Below, in pieces: positions 12,601-26,400 of a DNA stretch of 64,000 nucleotides. The DNA is from Mesocentrotus franciscanus (Eukaryota; Echinodermata; Echinoidea; Camarodonta; Strongylocentrotidae), in NCBI GenBank assembly GCA_037976565.1, contig CP137685.1, positions 22,165,420 through 22,229,419 of the forward strand, given 5' to 3'. The stretch's first letter is position 1; every line of letters begins with the position of its first letter. Under the pieces are notes generated by a model. That model saw only the letters and a program-made list of their open reading frames with translations. It was not told the origin of the DNA and did not search any database. A program made the position numbers and the translations under genes.

Positions 12601-15600
12601 AAGAGTGTCGCGCGTGGTTGTAAATTTTGTTTTAATGAATTCCTTTTTTTTGCCATCATGGTTCCTTTGTTTGGTTGCACAAGGTTGGCAGCTCTACTAT
12701 TGCACCGTTGCACTTGGGATCTTTGCCTGAGCTCTTGTCCCAAGAAAACTATGGCTTGTTCAGAAATAGCCAGCTCTTTGGCCAAATCATGGACAAATTC
12801 GCCACTGAAGATATGCAGAGCAGCCTAAACACCTTCACCGGGCGTAAAAATTTAGAGGTCACGCCATTTTCGGCATGCAGCAAGTAGCGGGAGATGAGGG
12901 TTGGTGGAGATTTGTTAAATACCAAATCAGCCAGATTCTAGTCTGGCTGATTTGTTCTGATCTGATCTGATCTGGCCTCATCGCGAAAGTCGTGATAGTT
13001 TCATGCATGCAAAAGTCTCTAGTTTGACAGTCTCGCAAGATCAGGCTGGCTTGGGCTAGTGAAGACTATTGAAGTAGCACCTCCTTGTATTTTGAATGCC
13101 TCTACAAACTTTGGAGACATTCCAAAATCGCCTGTCATTTGGTGAAATTAAATGACACATTTGTGTGATCACTTCCAATATCCAAACAGCTAGAGGAGGG
13201 TTATTACTTTTGCTTTGTTTAAAGGTTTTCCCTGGATTTAAGGCCCCCCAAAACTGATGCCTAGTTTCTCGTCCGGATTTTTCGTAAAATCATGACAAGG
13301 AGGGGGGTGGGGGGGGGGGGGTTGTTCCGTGTACATTGTTATTTGATATTTGATATTTTTTCTCTTCATAGAAATGCTATCAGGTCAATATCAATACAAA
13401 ATTGGATAACTTGAATTTAATTTGTACCATAGAGGCTAGAAACAAGGTGAAATTGCATGATATTCATGATTTTTGCTACCCCATTGTCAAGATTTTCTTC
13501 ATATTGTTAATAATTTAATTTTAGAATAAAAATACCATATAACAAAAAATTGAGGCAGGCCCCCAAAAAGGAAGGAGGAAGAGATGAAAAACTTATTATT
13601 ATTAACTCTTTTATTCTTATACATGTAGTTATGAAATCATAAATATTGTGTTTGGATATTGTAGGTCTGCAAAGAATTCCAAAGGCAAAAGAAAGATATT
13701 TTACACTTTTCGCAGTGAAAATGTCAATGTGTATTTTGGAAATCTTCATTTTACAACCTCTCTCAAGCCAAGGCCTGCGGTATAGACTATCCTTCCATCA
13801 AGGATTTATCATTGCCTAATATACACACGTACACATATACATGTACATGTACATGTACATGACTTGCGATCATCATCGTAAGGATTGAAACTTTGCCTAT
13901 TAACCAGCAAGTTCTTGTCACAGTGCAGTGGGAAGTATATGAGTAGAAGCGAAGAAACCTATGACTGATGTCTGAGTCACCCTTGTGTTATAAACTTCCA
14001 CTGGCTGTCAAAAGCCATCAAACATTCAGCATGTCTGTCAAGTAGTAATTTGGCTTCCAGTGTTACAGGTGTTTTTTTCAATCTCTCACAAGAACGCTGT
14101 GATTTTATTGAAATTTTGAAGATATGTGAATACTGCCATATTGAAAGAAAAGGAACAATCAATATTCATGTATTGCTGTTTCGTGACACTGCTTAAAAAC
14201 ATTATTTGCATAAATGAGTGGGTTTTAGTGAAGGAAATAAACCGTTAGGCCAATTAAAATAATTCCTGGTTTCTTGTCCTTTCCTTCCCTTTTTTCAGCC
14301 CACGTCCATTATGTTGTTATTTAACATTCTTGCACTGAAATGAAATAAATAAGTATCCAAGGACATGTAGCTAGCCAATGAGATGACACAAATCATTAAA
14401 GGGAAGTTCAACCTGATTTTAAGATGGTTTTAATAGAAGCAGAAAAATGAGAGGAACTATTCAGTGAAGGTTTGAGCAAAATCAAATTAAAAATAAGAAA
14501 GTTATGAATTTTAAAAGTTGTCATCAGTGAAAGACAAATTGGCAACAATGTGACGTATCTTGCGAGGTCTTCTCCAATTTGCTCTGTACTACTGTAGTTC
14601 AGTGCCTGGACTGTTTCCATGTCCCCCCCCCCAAAAAAAAAACGCTAAGCAAAGAACAGACCCTCAACGCTAAAACAGAGATAATCCTTTCATTCATTTT
14701 TTGACGGTTGTATTTTCGGGAATCGCACAATTTGGAGACATTGCTCTCTGTCTGGGATGCATGTAAGGGAAGGGGAAAATGATGATTGAAGAATTTTTTT
14801 TTTTAACGGACAGAATCTGGACTAATATGTCTGTTGGATGGAATCTTATGAATGCACCTTTGAATTACATGTAGTTTGTTGAATTGTTCTATGTAACAGG
14901 AGTATAAACCATGAGGAAGTAATCATCCAAGGTGTTTAGGACATCAAGATTATTAATAAAAACAAATACCCGTTGGAAATGTATGATTATTCAGATAAAA
15001 TATGCAGTTTTTGCCAAGTGGTGTTTTGACAGCACCTTTTCAGATAAACAAAGAGTGCAGTAACAACAACAAATAATGCAACAACACCTGTGCATCAGTG
15101 ATATTTTTTATAGTTTATCCTGAAATTTTCCAATGGAGTTGTGGGTGGATAAATTTTGTTTGAAAAAAAAAAGAAATGAGGAAAGCAGCAGACCTTCCAT
15201 TTTTTTTTTAATTTATAGGAGCTGGTCAAGGGTGTTTTTTTTAAAGAAATGTTTTTTTTTACTAAGCACTGCATTTGGATGTTTGCTCAACTTTTTAAAA
15301 GAAATATTCCTTGTTTGAAGAAAAAATGATCCCACAAAAAAAAGCATGAATTTTGTTCAACATGAGTACATAATGACCATTACAATGACTCAAGAATAAC
15401 AAATAAACTTCTTTTGTGATTATGTTCTGATGTCCCACATGGAGATAGAATATCTTTACATTCAATAAAAGATATTGCTAAAAGGGAACCTTTTCGTTTA
15501 ACTTTCCACACCATTCAAGGAATTTACCAATACAGCATTTGCATGACAGTGAAAACATTTTTTAAAATAAAAACTTTCCTTTGACTTGAAGCCAATTGGT

Positions 15601-18600
15601 GGGAACAGTCAAAAGGTATTATAGCCATATGAAATGAGGTAATAAATCGGACAAGGATATAAAAATTGATGATCTGTTATTGTAAAGATGGCATAAGTAT
15701 CCTGTTACGAGATATGAATATGATGTGCTTGTTAACAATAGCCAAGGGGGAAGGAAAAGCCGTTGTTAGTATTGGAACCTCTCATACATGTAGTTGATAC
15801 TGCTCTGGACTTCATTGCGTTTGCTTGTGTGTATGGTACAGTCTCATGGTGCAGACATCGAGGATTGAATGAACGAAGCAACATGAGTTGCCAGTTTGCT
15901 GCTCCGAAGGGGCTAAGGAGGAAGATGTCGCGGATAGAATCAGGAGCAGAATTCCAGAATTTTGTGGGAAAACCAAAGGGTAAAATTTTTAAACATTTAT
16001 TGTGAAGTTAGAATGAAATTTGTATTTATAAGATATTTTAAATGTACGTACTAATTATAAGTCACAGGCGTTGGTGTACAATGCATGTATACATTGGCAT
16101 ACAGTTAAAAGTGAGTTCATTATTCACAGGCCGTGAGACCGGCAGATCACAAGACCCATATAGTGTTGGTCTTGATGGCCTTTCTAAAAGTTACCCAAAC
16201 ATTCATGAGACTGTTGGCCCATGAGACCGACAGCCCAAAAGACTGACATGTCAGTCTCTTTTGTGTTTTTATGGGATAGGGTCTTTAAACCTAAATCACT
16301 TGCAACCCTTACCCTAATTCTAGTACGTTTACTGGACTGACATCGTCAGTTTCATGGGCTGTCACTCCACTGGGATGTTTTGTTCATATCGAGCATATAA
16401 ACTTGTTTATATTTCCTAATATAAAAGTGACTCGCTAACTGTGAAGATCAGCAATCAGGGAACCAACGGCTTTATGTCCTCTCAAAGGGACTTGCCAACG
16501 GGTACTAGCACATCAACTTGGTTTCAAACCCAGAGGCCAGAACCTCCGAGTTACGAGACCACTGCTCCACCTCTGAGCCATATCACACATCCTGTCAGTT
16601 CATTGATTTTCTAGGATTGAGTTTACATGGCTTTGCTACTTAGATAGGCGATGAACTTTTCAAGCAAAGACACTTGGACAAGAGACCCACTTTCATAGAA
16701 AATAACCCTATCATATGGGTCCCTTTTTAGAATATAAGCTATGGAAATACCGTATACCGGCTTTTTCATCTGTAAGATGGCAACTGATTGGGTCGCTGTG
16801 AGGCTTACATGGCATTCCGTAAACTTAAAATTTGGGTTATAGTTTGCAAGTTTGAGATTATCTAGAAGTTATGGACTGTGTGGACGGACTTTTGGTTATG
16901 AAACTCGAAGTTATAAACCCCAAGAGATCTTAGGGTTATCGCAATGGCTACGAGCCATGAGGGGACCTCACTCAATGTTATGTGCCGTGTGGACACAATG
17001 AACTTCCAGGTTATGCCAGCTTGTACTTAAAGTACCAGAGCGAAGGTTTTAAAATGCTTTTATCCTTAATAATATTGGTATCATTGCAAAGGTAATGTTA
17101 CAATGTTTCTAATAATTCATATTTACTTTTCAAAAATTGTTACAGAATTGACTAATCTGCTATCAAAAATGATGAATTTGCTACCCGTTTTTTCCGCCCT
17201 CAATCAGCCCGCTGTTCGCTGGTACGATGTGTGACGTAATAGGTTGGGCACATGAGCGAGAGTGCTCCCAAGCCCCTCACACAGCTCTGTCCGCTGCATG
17301 CATTATACGTATACGAAAGCCAGTCGAACGCGAAATATCCTATCACAATGTCCGAGCTTGAGGAAGAAGTTTTGCTAAATTTAGATATCGAAGTTGATGA
17401 GCACAGCTTCACAACTAGTGACAGTGATTTATTTGATTTTTTGTATGTTTTAGTAGGCTCTCCACGCCGGAGTTGCGGGTCAAATATGGATACGAAAGTA
17501 CACTAGCGCCATGAAATTCCCAAGTTCGAGCTGGCTGCATGAGCTGAGCTGCCGCTCGATCTGCACCGGCCCCGCTGAACTGGCGATCGATCCGTCATGC
17601 ACTGGGGTGACTGACTGGGCGAGACATTTTCTAATTTTTAGAAAGTGTAGGGCTATTTTGGCAAATTTCACGGATAAAAACAAAAAGAATAGATGTGAGA
17701 TTATATCTTGCGAATACCAATTACATATATGCACCATAAATGGAACTGCACGACATCATAAAAATGCAAAGCCAAAGGGACTCTCGCGATTTATCAACAC
17801 TCAACAGCAATCACCAATCATCTTGCACATGCCAAGCCATGACCGAAAACTTCACAGCAAATTACACAAAACGGAAGAATATTTGGACAAATCGATCTGC
17901 ACGATTCACCCCCTCGTATTACATTACATAATTTGCTTAATATGCAATAGTAAAATGTAAAATTTCCTGATTTCGAGAGATTGTTATTCCACTTTCATCA
18001 AAGCTGGCTTAGGTATGAATCATTCGAAGTCTGGGTAATGTATACTGAATGCAAAATACCGCACGCGAGCTGAGCGAGAGCCGAGCGAGAGGCCTAGGAA
18101 TTCGATCGTGCCCAACCTCTGACGTCATAAGTCTGTACTCCGTAATTTTATTTTTCAAGCCAGGAAAAGAAGTTCTGAGAAGGGTCTTGGAAAAAGCATC
18201 TTATCGCGTTTCATTTATATTTATAATACTTTAGAGCAGGTGATTTGTGTTCATATTGGTGTAAGCTTTCAGTACATGTATAATTTGTCCATTTTGTGAC
18301 ATTTTGTGACATTTCTTCGCTCAGCTACTTTCAAGTGACTGCTTGCCCAGCTTGTTTAAAACTTTGAATACTTGTTGTTTTGGTCCCGTGTGAACTCTCG
18401 TCATTGTTAGTGGAACGTTGTTTAAAATGCGAATGGGGTGGTATGACAGTTGTCCTGTATGCCTGCAAGGCCTATAGTTCAATTTGATACTGGTGTTGCA
18501 TATTATTCTTGATCCTAATATATTGCTGCAGCATGAGATAGAACATGAAACTGATTGAGTCACTGTCATACCCTAGTCACACCAGGGGGGTGTTTCACAA

Positions 18601-21600
18601 AGACTAAGATCGACTTTAATTTGGACTTAACTATGGCAGGCTGTTCATGCCACTGGTTGCTCTCACCATTGGTCTCTCAATTATGATCTCTATATAATAT
18701 TTTTTCCTTCAATAATGAACTATCAAAAAAGGTAAATTCTGTAGATTGGTGACCACGATTTGTACGTCCCTTGGAATGGTTAGAGGAACTAGTGGCATAA
18801 ACGGCCTGCCATAGTTAAGTTCAACTTAAAGTCGATCTCAGTCTTTGTGAAACACCCCCCTGATGGTGATGGGTCTTCATTAGCTGGAGCTGAAAATCGC
18901 ATTTGCCTCTTCATCAGATCGAGATTGATCTGCAGGCCGAAGCTCGAGTTTGGCACATGCGCACTTCAGCCAGATGGAGCACGTGGTTTCAAATGCTTAC
19001 CTGCGCTCTATCATAACAAAATCTTTGAAAACACATGCCATGCTCCAGCCGCGCGGGGAAGACCAAAAGCCCCACTCAAGGAAGTATGCGCAATGCGCTC
19101 ATGCAGCTGATCGAGATCGAAAACGTAAACAAACGACCAGAAATTCACCTATTTTTATGCCTTCGCTCATCCCGACCCATGAGCAATTGAATATTTACTG
19201 CATGGTTATATCTGGGATATTTTCACAAACAGTGAGATATTGAAAATTTACTGCACAGTCATCTTGGTACTTTTCCTCAAAGCACAAGATATGCTGATTT
19301 TTCTGGTTGGCTCGCAACCCCCTTCATACAAACAGTAACATATAGTGTGTAAGAAGTTACAACTGATCAAACAGATCAACCAAAAATGTTCAGTCAGTAT
19401 GAATAGGGTATAGTGTGACTAGTTCCCTGGAGTTGTTATTGCCAACTTGCCAAGTGCATTTAATCTCTGGCGCTTTAATGATTTGTCATGAAAAGTGGAT
19501 GTCAATCTGGCTCAGAGTCCTCTGCACAGGTGCAATTGCCGAAAGCCTACCAAACTAGTGATCCCTGTATTACAGAGCAATTAAATGTATAATTTTTCCA
19601 ATATTTCCCTGCCTTTTGATAGGATGTATAGTAGATACGTACATTTCATATTAAGTTCTGTCAGGAGAAACACGCAAGTAATGATAACTTCAACATGATG
19701 GTTTGCCATAACTGTTTCCAAGACTTGGATTGGATCTTATAATGTTTCTGTAACTTTGAAATGTTAGGAATAAAACACGTGTTTCATGTTTAGTTCTGTG
19801 GAACTATACACAACAGTAAGTTTGATCTTTTGTGATACCACAACCTTCTTAGGTTTGAAGTTTGAACTAACGGTCATAAGGCCTAGGAACAAGGATATAT
19901 GAAACGTGAATTTTAGGGGACATACAGTTCAAAGTCCCATTGAAAGGCCAGGTATTAGTTGATGCTTCATTACCCTTGTGCCAATGTCACCTCCAGCTGA
20001 CTGTATTCTGATACTTCCTCCTCTAATTCCTGAACCTTGTTTGTCGTTTCAGATACTGTGTATGATCTGACCATCTTGTACATGTCAGACGTCACCAACT
20101 GGTGCGAGTACCTCTTCGATATCTTCAATCCCTTTGAGGTCTACCAGCAGTCGGAGGAGATCACGTCGTTCCCCACTCATGAAAGCACCATCCACCACAT
20201 CAAAAGCTCCCGCGTCCAGGTCCTCATCATCTCCCCGAAGTTCATTGAGACTGCTACCTCTCAGATCAAGGAGATCACCGGAAAGAACTCTGTTGTGGGA
20301 CTCCTGTGCGGCGTGGAGAAGGAGGAGTTGGTCAAACTCCAGGACAGGATACCCGACTATGTGAGCTGGCACCTTGTGGATGCCAAGGATGGACCAAGGT
20401 GCATCACGAGCACGACATTGGACATTGTGGATGAAATGATCAAACTTGCAGATCAGCAACCCCCGGACATGACTGTAACTGACGATGTTTATTTATCAAT
20501 GACGAGGAATAGAGAGGTGGAAACGCAGAGTAATTACATGCCAATGGAAAGAGGATTACATCACGGTAAGTGTTCGTTTTGGAAAACTACCCCTATTGTT
20601 CCTGGGACAATTATCTCCTTGGACAATTATAGTACCTTCAGTACAACTATGGTTACCTCTATGATAAATGTCCTCCACAACAGCTCATAGACAATTGTGA
20701 TTTAGTAATTTCATGTATCCCGTTCAGGCATTCAGCAATTATCCTGGATACCTAAAAACATTTTTGGATATAGGGGCATGTTGCCCTCTACCTCTCTTGG
20801 GTAATTCTTGCTATCGCCAATACCCCCAAATGCCCCGATGTTGACCTCTTGGACGTAATTTCAATCTACTCCCGGTACTTACACTGTACATGCTTCTGGT
20901 ATCTACGGTGCATGCATGCGGCGCACGTTATGCATATTATGCATGTGCAGTTTACGTATCTGAAAGCTCCCTTGTCAGCTGCTTCTGACCTCCTTGGATT
21001 TTTTACAAGTCCATGATTGTTCCAGAAGAAATACTTTAGGAATACCACTGCATGTCCATCATTTTGGAATTGTTCTTTGTCAAAATGACGCGAACATCTC
21101 TGAAGGTTTTTTGCGTTTATTTTTGTGCGACCAGCACACAGCAACTTCACAGTATCGCACCATATTTCAACTGACAATTCAGTTTGTAACAGTAGAATAA
21201 TGCTTACGATATACTATTAAATAGAGCTGAAGACAAAGTGAAAGGTAGCAGGCAGTTAGCTAGCTCGGTGACTACGGCTCTGGCCCGGCCAAGACCGGAC
21301 GGCTCGCATACATACGTAGCTGCGTGAAATGGACCGGAAGTGACTAGGGCACCAAGCTATCCCAGAGTGCATTTGAAATCGGGACATGAAATTTACATCC
21401 AGACATTTTGGGGTATTGGTGATAGCAAGAATTAATTAAATTTTGACATGAATCTCTCTTTGTTTAGTTCCACCTTTTATGTTTTTGTGTGAATTCTTAT
21501 AGATCCCCAAGTAATTGCAATCTTTTAATATAGATAAGTTCATATTTAAAGGTGAAGTCTCCTTTGAATAAATGCCACAGAAGTGTGAGACTCTTTTTAA

Positions 21601-23378
21601 ACTGGCTTTGAAATCATCTCCCCTTTTCTGCAGGTCCCCAAGAGGATCCATACCAATTAATGAGTGGTAAGAACAAACATTTTCATAAATTTCATTTACA
21701 TTGTAACAGTTAATTTACTCTTTTTTATTCAAATTTTTAAAGGAAAAACAATTATTGGTAATTTTTCCTAGGAGCTACATTCGGCTACAATCATCAAGAC
21801 CGACAGCAAATAAGACTTTTTTTGAAGCTAGTGCAGCAGTGAATTTGCGACATAGTCCCAATATGTTTTGGTCCCATGAGTGCTCAAGACCGACATTGTC
21901 TGTAGACCGACGGCCCATGAGACCATCATTTTCAGTATTGTGTCCCTTAATTCTCGCAACTTTTCAGAGGGTTAGCTAGAGTGACAATCCATGAGATCAA
22001 CACTTTTCCTATCTTTTTTTTTGTTGTTGCATATATGTTTGTTTTGCCGTCTGGTGGACTGTCCGTCTCATGAACATTTTGGAACTTTCTTATTCTAGAA
22101 CTATATTTTCTTATGTATTAGTTGTTTTGTTGGTCTCATGGGCTTTCAGTCTGTAGTGTGCACCTTTTTGAATGGTCACCTGTCGGTCTACTTGGATGAC
22201 CTCTATGAAGTCACACCAGTATGAAAAGAAAGACCACTTAACAGGAACATTATTTGGAAGAAATCTACTTTGTACACTCTCTATCCGATACTGAGTGATT
22301 AGAAGTTCACAAAGTCCAGGGTACAAGCCATTCTAATCACCTTATTTTTCAGTTAAGGTACTCTCCTCTGAGTCCTCTCCTTATAAATTGGTTTTCATGA
22401 TTAATCATTTAGGAAGAGCAAATTTACATGCACTTGGAGATATACATGTAGATCAGTCATATTGTCATCTTGGTTATGAAATGAATTATACTATACATAT
22501 TTAAGGCACGTGTTACAGAACACATTATCTTTGTAGTTGTATGATGTAACTATGTTTTTATGATTTAGAGAATCAGGGGCCTAATATTCTGAAGACTATG
22601 TTATCTTTCATGGTAGGGGAGAGGATGTTAATCGTCATAACAAACTGAAATTAAGCAGAATAAACACTTATTATTGGTGCTTGCTCGTATATCTCTTTTA
22701 ATTTAGTACCTAATATCAGCCAGCTCTGCTCAGACATTAATCAATGACTGGTCCTGAATTGGAATTGTTATGATAATCCATACAAATCCATAAAATCCAA
22801 AAAAGATAACATAGTTCTCAGTATTACACCCATTGGAGTTAAAGTTCATTTGATCATTAATGACCTCTAATGATAATTTGTTCTTGCTTCTCTTTCAATA
22901 CCCATCATCACCCCCTCCATGCCCCCTCACTGCCCCTTACTGCATGCACCCACCCCCTCTATTGCACGCAGAAGGAAAGGCAGTCCAGGAAGAGGAGTCT
23001 AATTACTTACAAATGAATGGTATGGTTTTTATTCTTCACTTTCTCGCCCTTTTACTTATATATTTTTATTTCCAACTTAAAATATCTCTATATTTGTCTT
23101 TTCTTTGAATGTCTGTGTTGTTTGTTTCCTTTTTATCTTTTAATTCTCTGGAGATTCCTATCAGTTCTTTAATGATCAGAGGAAAATATGTATTTCTTAT
23201 TTGTGTTGGTATGGATGCGTGTGTGTGTGTATGTGTGTGTTAAGATAAAGTGAGAGTTTAAAAACTTTGTGTTGATCAGTTTGCAGGTGTAATGTTATAT
23301 CATTGTTTATTTTAGGGGGAATGTGTCCCTATAGAGAGAGAGGGAGAGACAGACAGAGAGAGAGACAGACAGACAGAC

Positions 23379-23417
<39 letters not shown>

Positions 23418-26400
23418 GAGAGGAAAGAGAAAGAGAGAGAGAGAGAAAGGTAAGAGAGAGGGACAGACAGACAGACAGACAGAGAAAGAGGGAGAGGGAA
23501 GAGAAAGAGAGAGAGAAAGGTAGAGAGAGAGAGACAGAGAGAGATGGTTGTGAATTTGTGATGTTTATTTTGTAATCTCAAATTTCTCAACAGGGCATGT
23601 TACGTTCACACATAGTCAATTTAAACTTTATGTCAGCGAAGCCTCACAGTTTTAAACAATGACCCACCAACAACAACCCAGGTTCTCAATTACTTAATAT
23701 TAGACAGACTGCTTTGTAAATATATACTAATTTTTCAATGAATTTGAATTGATTGGAATTGAATTCTTTCAGTTCAAGAGGAGGAGCTTTATTTGGATAT
23801 GGAGTTGCCCCCAGGTGAGAATTTGTCCATTTGGATGATTTGGAGCCAAAAAGGGCACTGCATGACTCATGTATTATTTTTACATCTTACGGCTCCAAGC
23901 AGACACGTTATTCAAAGTTGAATCGAAAAGATTTTGAGAAAAAAAAAACTCCTCCAGATATGTTTATGCTCCCATGTTTCTTTTTTAATTTTGATTGTTC
24001 AATTCATGATATTGAATATCATTACATATAAATTATCTCTTGAAGAATTTGGTGATTAAACTGAACGTATTTTGTCACATATTAAAAATATTACCCTTGA
24101 ACATTGTTAATAGTACTTGTAGTTATCTGGTTTAAGCAGTACTTTTAAATCTGTGTACCTGCACTTACATCTGTAATTAAACAGTATTGTTAAAAGGCAT
24201 CATGTTTGAAAATTGTCTTATTACTATGGTGCTTCAAACATACTTATAGAAATGGACAATATGTTGACCTTTTTGTTCAGCGTTGCAATGAAACCAATGC
24301 TTTATAGTGGCCAAGTTAATTGTAAGAAACCTTCTGAGAATACCATGTATGGAATATTGAATAAATCCAAACATTTGCTTTGGGCTTTGTTTTGTCAAAG
24401 TTCTAGAGCTAGGGTAAGGGTGGCAAGTGGGATTTAGGTTTAAAGAATCTATCCCATGAAAGTACAACCTTACATCAATGGAAAGCTGAGCAAACGTAGA
24501 ATACAAATATAAAGGAACTTTAAACAAATTCCTTTTCAGTAACGCACTAAAGTAGATTAAAACCTCATCTTCCCCACCCTTCCAAATTACAGGTCAACAG
24601 GGGACAAATTTGCCGCAGTTACAGTGACCCTATAGGAATTACAAAAAGACTACCTATTACGTGGCCCTACTCCTGCTTTCTCATCCTTTTTTGTGTTTTC
24701 ATCATATGCATTTTCTTTCCTTTTCTATCATCTGTTTTGTTTTTCTTTCGCTCACAATCATATATGCTTGTACAAAATTACAAAATTACAAAATTACAAT
24801 GGACCATTTTCAGCGTGTTTTCTGGTTTGTGCATGTTTGTTCCTGGAGAGTCTTCGGACGCGCGGGTTCATTCACGTATGCCGGGTCTTTGTGTTTATTT
24901 TGTCGGGGCTTGTTCGGTGTACAATAGTTTCTATTGCTGGTTGCTTGGTCGATCAAACCTAGAGCTTGTTCGACCTGGCAACGGCAGACTGATATATGCG
25001 GAACGGGCCTCGGCGGGGGAGACCCGGGGATCTGGCGCTGGCGGGTGAATTCGCGCGTCTTGGGTCTCTCTGGGAGCAGGCATGTGCAGGATTTGATGCA
25101 TGCTGACGATGGTCTAGTACTTAATTTATACTTGGAATCTCGCTCAACAAGCCTATATATAGCTTTTCTGAGATTCCCTTTTTTTCCCTCTCGGTTAAAT
25201 CAAGCAATATAAAATATTTTGTCTTATTACATAGATACTCAGTATTCGTTACTTGTATAATTCATTGTTCTATTATTATATATTGTAATACTGTATGGTT
25301 TATATCTGTCATTTTAATTTGTGGATATTTGAGTGGAAAAATAAATCAAATCAAATCAAAATCAAATCAAATCAGATGTAACACGTGGGCCAGATCAACT
25401 TACGTATATAGCTGAGGCGATGAACTGTGCTTAACGCAAAGTCATTGTGAATATGCATATTATGCATACTCCACATCAGATGATGTCATGAAGTCGATAG
25501 TTAGTTTGACAACTTCCCATCTTCAAACTTCCCATCTTCAAACTTTTAGATTTCGAGTTTTCACAGAGCTGTTACTCCTCCGACAGACACTAAAATAGCA
25601 TAAAATTGATGTTACTGTAATCTATGGCTCATAAGCTCTCCGTTGATGTACAATTCATCTGTTTCATTTTCCACTTTTGACAGGGTCTTTAATGTTAGGC
25701 GTAGGGTTGAAGTTCGTCATTTATTTTGGTAGTGTAGGAAAGTGATGCAGAGAAATTGTTACCAGAGCATGAGCCATAGAACCTTAATTTGAATTAAAAA
25801 TTAATTGTTATCAATTGGGCTGTGGTTTCTTTTAGCTCCACCAGCTGAGGAACTCTACTTGGATATGGGCTTGCCCCCAGGTAAGAATAAGGTGGAGGGG
25901 GAGAAGAATTTTAAAAATTTGTGTGTACAAGAGATAGATAAATTTAGTTTAATTGGTATCTAGGACTTCCGCATGTGGCATGTAGGACTTTTTCAGGGAT
26001 TCTGGTTCATGACTCTGGTCAAACCTGAAGGAAATTGAAGATTAAAAGTCTTATTTTCTCATTTCTGATGATGTTAATTTAGTGGCTTGTATTAAAAGAA
26101 AATGCTTTATGCAAGCTATGGCCATTAATTGGCACACAAGTCGCAGATTTAAGTCTTTTCCACCAGGAGAAAATAGGGGATCAAGCAATTCTTAAATTGT
26201 TGAAAAGCTATGTCCTTTTACAACCATAATGAAATGAGATTGTCATTGTTATCATTACTGATTGCACAGCAGTCTCTGCATAATAGGGTTACAGGGCTAC
26301 TTTAATGGGATAAGATTAGAAAAAACACCTCTGATTCGTTTCATGGAAACTTTCCCCAATTAATGGGGTACTACTCTTAATTAGGTAAAAAATTTCGATC

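Larger units (their letters stand above)
8234..20052. other. Intron 1: no coding exon seen
   Basis: An 11.8 kb intron between the start-codon exon and the TIR exon. It holds several MITEs (listed separately), a G-rich run near 13305-13321, CATGTA repeats at 13835-13860, a partial family G element at 14397-14620, a SINE near 16450, an inverted-repeat element at 17222-18137 and a foldback at 18583. Short open frames (for example 15763-16005) match no family I know. Confidence 0.7.

Noticed and set aside
15763..16005. 80-codon open frame starting MLVLEPLIHVV
   Set aside because: No family resemblance, no splice signals, intronic position, typical chance length.
20037..20052. Upstream extension of the TIR exon as an alternative start
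   Set aside because: The extension begins with TTG, not ATG, and crosses a clear TTTCAG acceptor; exon 1 supplies a well-phased ATG.
24590..24640. AAATTACAG followed by GTCAACAGGGG as an extra exon
   Set aside because: The phase 1 frame reaches TGA and no donor is present.
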